Assembly (NCBI GenBank): GCA_002296885.1
Contig: DBIH01000222.1
Coordinates: 1 to 6,203 of the forward strand
Reading direction: 5' to 3'
From: Flavobacterium sp. UBA807
Lineage (GTDB): Bacteria > Bacteroidota > Bacteroidia > Flavobacteriales > Flavobacteriaceae
Length of the DNA: 6,203 nucleotides
The notes under the pieces are model-generated. The model saw only the letters and a list, made by a program, of their open reading frames with translations, was not told the origin of the DNA and did no database searches. The first letter of the stretch is position 1. Each line of letters begins with the position of its first letter. Positions 5,692 through 6,203 of the stretch are shown here, in pieces. Position numbers and translations under genes: made by a program.

Positions 5692-5699
5692 TAATTTTA
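5692..5699 (+). promoter_or_regulatory. Weak -7 element candidate for the HtrA protease gene
   Basis: TAATTTTA matches TAnnTTTG at all but the last base and lies 28 bases upstream of the preferred ATG at 5728. No clear -33 TTG is present. The weak match would also fit a promoter that needs an activator or an alternative sigma factor, as is common for envelope-stress proteases. Confidence 0.28.
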
Positions 5700-5727
5700 C
5701 TTTCAAATAATTTAAATGTTAATGACT

Positions 5728-6203
5728 ATGAAACGATTATCAAGTTTATTTTTAGTTTCTTTATTAAGTGGTGCAACCACACTTGGTGCTTATAAATTAT
5801 TTATTGAAGGTAAAAGCAATCGCGATTCGATTGTAACGATGGCGCCGAACAATTATGCAAAAAATGTTGGTTTATCTGCAGAAGGTTTGGATTTTACAGC
5901 TGCTGCTGAAAGTACAGTCCATACCGTTGTCCATGTCAAGAATGTTTCAGTCAGAACCGTTTACAATCCGATGCTGCAATGGTTTTATGGAAGTGGCGGA
6001 ACACAACAGCAGGAGCAAGTTGGAACCGGTTCGGGAGTTATTATTTCGGAAGACGGTTATATAGTAACCAATAATCATGTGATTAAAGATGCTACTGACC
6101 TCGAAGTGACATTAAACAACAATAAAACCTATAAAGCAAAAGTAATTGGCACAGATTCTAAAATGGATATTGCTTTGCTTAAAATCAATGCTGATGAAAA
6201 ATT
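5728..6203 (+). CDS. HtrA/Do-type periplasmic serine protease, N-terminal fragment (3' end outside window)
   Basis: This is the first 158 codons of a trypsin-like protease and chaperone that degrades misfolded envelope proteins. It begins with a membrane-targeting segment (MKRLSSLFLVSLLSGATTLGA, 1-21) that is either a signal peptide or an anchor. A linker follows, then the protease domain with VGTGSGVIISEDGYIVTNNHVI (98-119, catalytic His117) and the GTDSKMDIALLKI stretch (141-153, catalytic Asp147). The GNSGG serine motif and PDZ domains would lie beyond the right edge. The region 80-97 (YNPMLQWFYGSGGTQQQEQ) corresponds to the LA-loop, which is short here, as in DegQ/DegS-like proteins. Three in-frame ATGs (5716, 5722, 5728) follow a TAA at 5713. 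I chose 5728 because it puts the basic residues at the start of the signal. Whether it is DegP-, DegQ- or DegS-like cannot be decided without the C terminus. Confidence 0.95.
   Translation, partial: MKRLSSLFLVSLLSGATTLGAYKLFIEGKSNRDSIVTMAPNNYAKNVGLSAEGLDFTAAAESTVHTVVHVKNVSVRTVYNPMLQWFYGSGGTQQQEQVGTGSGVIISEDGYIVTNNHVIKDATDLEVTLNNNKTYKAKVIGTDSKMDIALLKINADEK

Noticed and set aside
5855..6064. A 69-codon open frame on the plus strand
   Set aside because: It lies entirely inside the HtrA gene in another frame, and only the HtrA frame shows recognisable protease motifs.
1..6203. CRISPR array, tRNA or rRNA gene, insertion sequence or defence system
   Set aside because: No regularly spaced repeats, cloverleaf-like segments, terminal inverted repeats or defence-family motifs were seen on either strand.

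Overview
The window reads as a chromosomal segment of an AT-rich member of the Bacteroidota, most likely Flavobacterium or a close relative. The basis is the protein sequences (DnaA, MltG, DapF and HtrA all look flavobacterial), the lack of Shine-Dalgarno sequences, and promoter elements of the Bacteroidota type (TAnnTTTG near -7). Nothing suggests a mobile element, prophage, CRISPR array or defence island. It looks like an ordinary core housekeeping region.

Layout. Plus strand, left: the 3' end of dnaA (1-339), a low-molecular-weight protein-tyrosine phosphatase (380-847), and a divergent RsmI-like tetrapyrrole-methylase-family methyltransferase (848-1573) that starts on the base after the phosphatase stop. 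These converge on a minus-strand block. Read in its own direction, that block runs dapF (5596-4814), a GNAT acetyltransferase (4820-4293), mltG (4286-3258), a DUF2279/YfiM-like exported protein (3255-2341), and then, behind its own promoter, a small secreted lysozyme/transglycosylase-like protein (2252-1659). On the right, divergent from dapF, an HtrA/Do-type serine protease begins at 5728 and runs off the window.

How the genes fit together. dapF, the acetyltransferase, mltG and the DUF2279 gene are packed with a 7-nt overlap, a 6-nt gap and a 2-nt gap, so they are very probably one operon. Its theme is the cell envelope: DapF makes meso-diaminopimelate for peptidoglycan and lysine, MltG cleaves nascent glycan strands, and DUF2279 is an exported envelope protein. 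The lysozyme-like gene and the HtrA protease extend this theme. mltG and the DUF2279 gene both appear to start at TTG.

The most interesting structural signal is a strong minus-strand intrinsic terminator candidate (1514-1549) inside the last codons of the methyltransferase gene. It implies overlapping convergent transcripts. No intergenic stretch exceeds about 130 bases. I found no evidence for a previously undescribed multi-gene system; the findings are modest regulatory and family-level observations.
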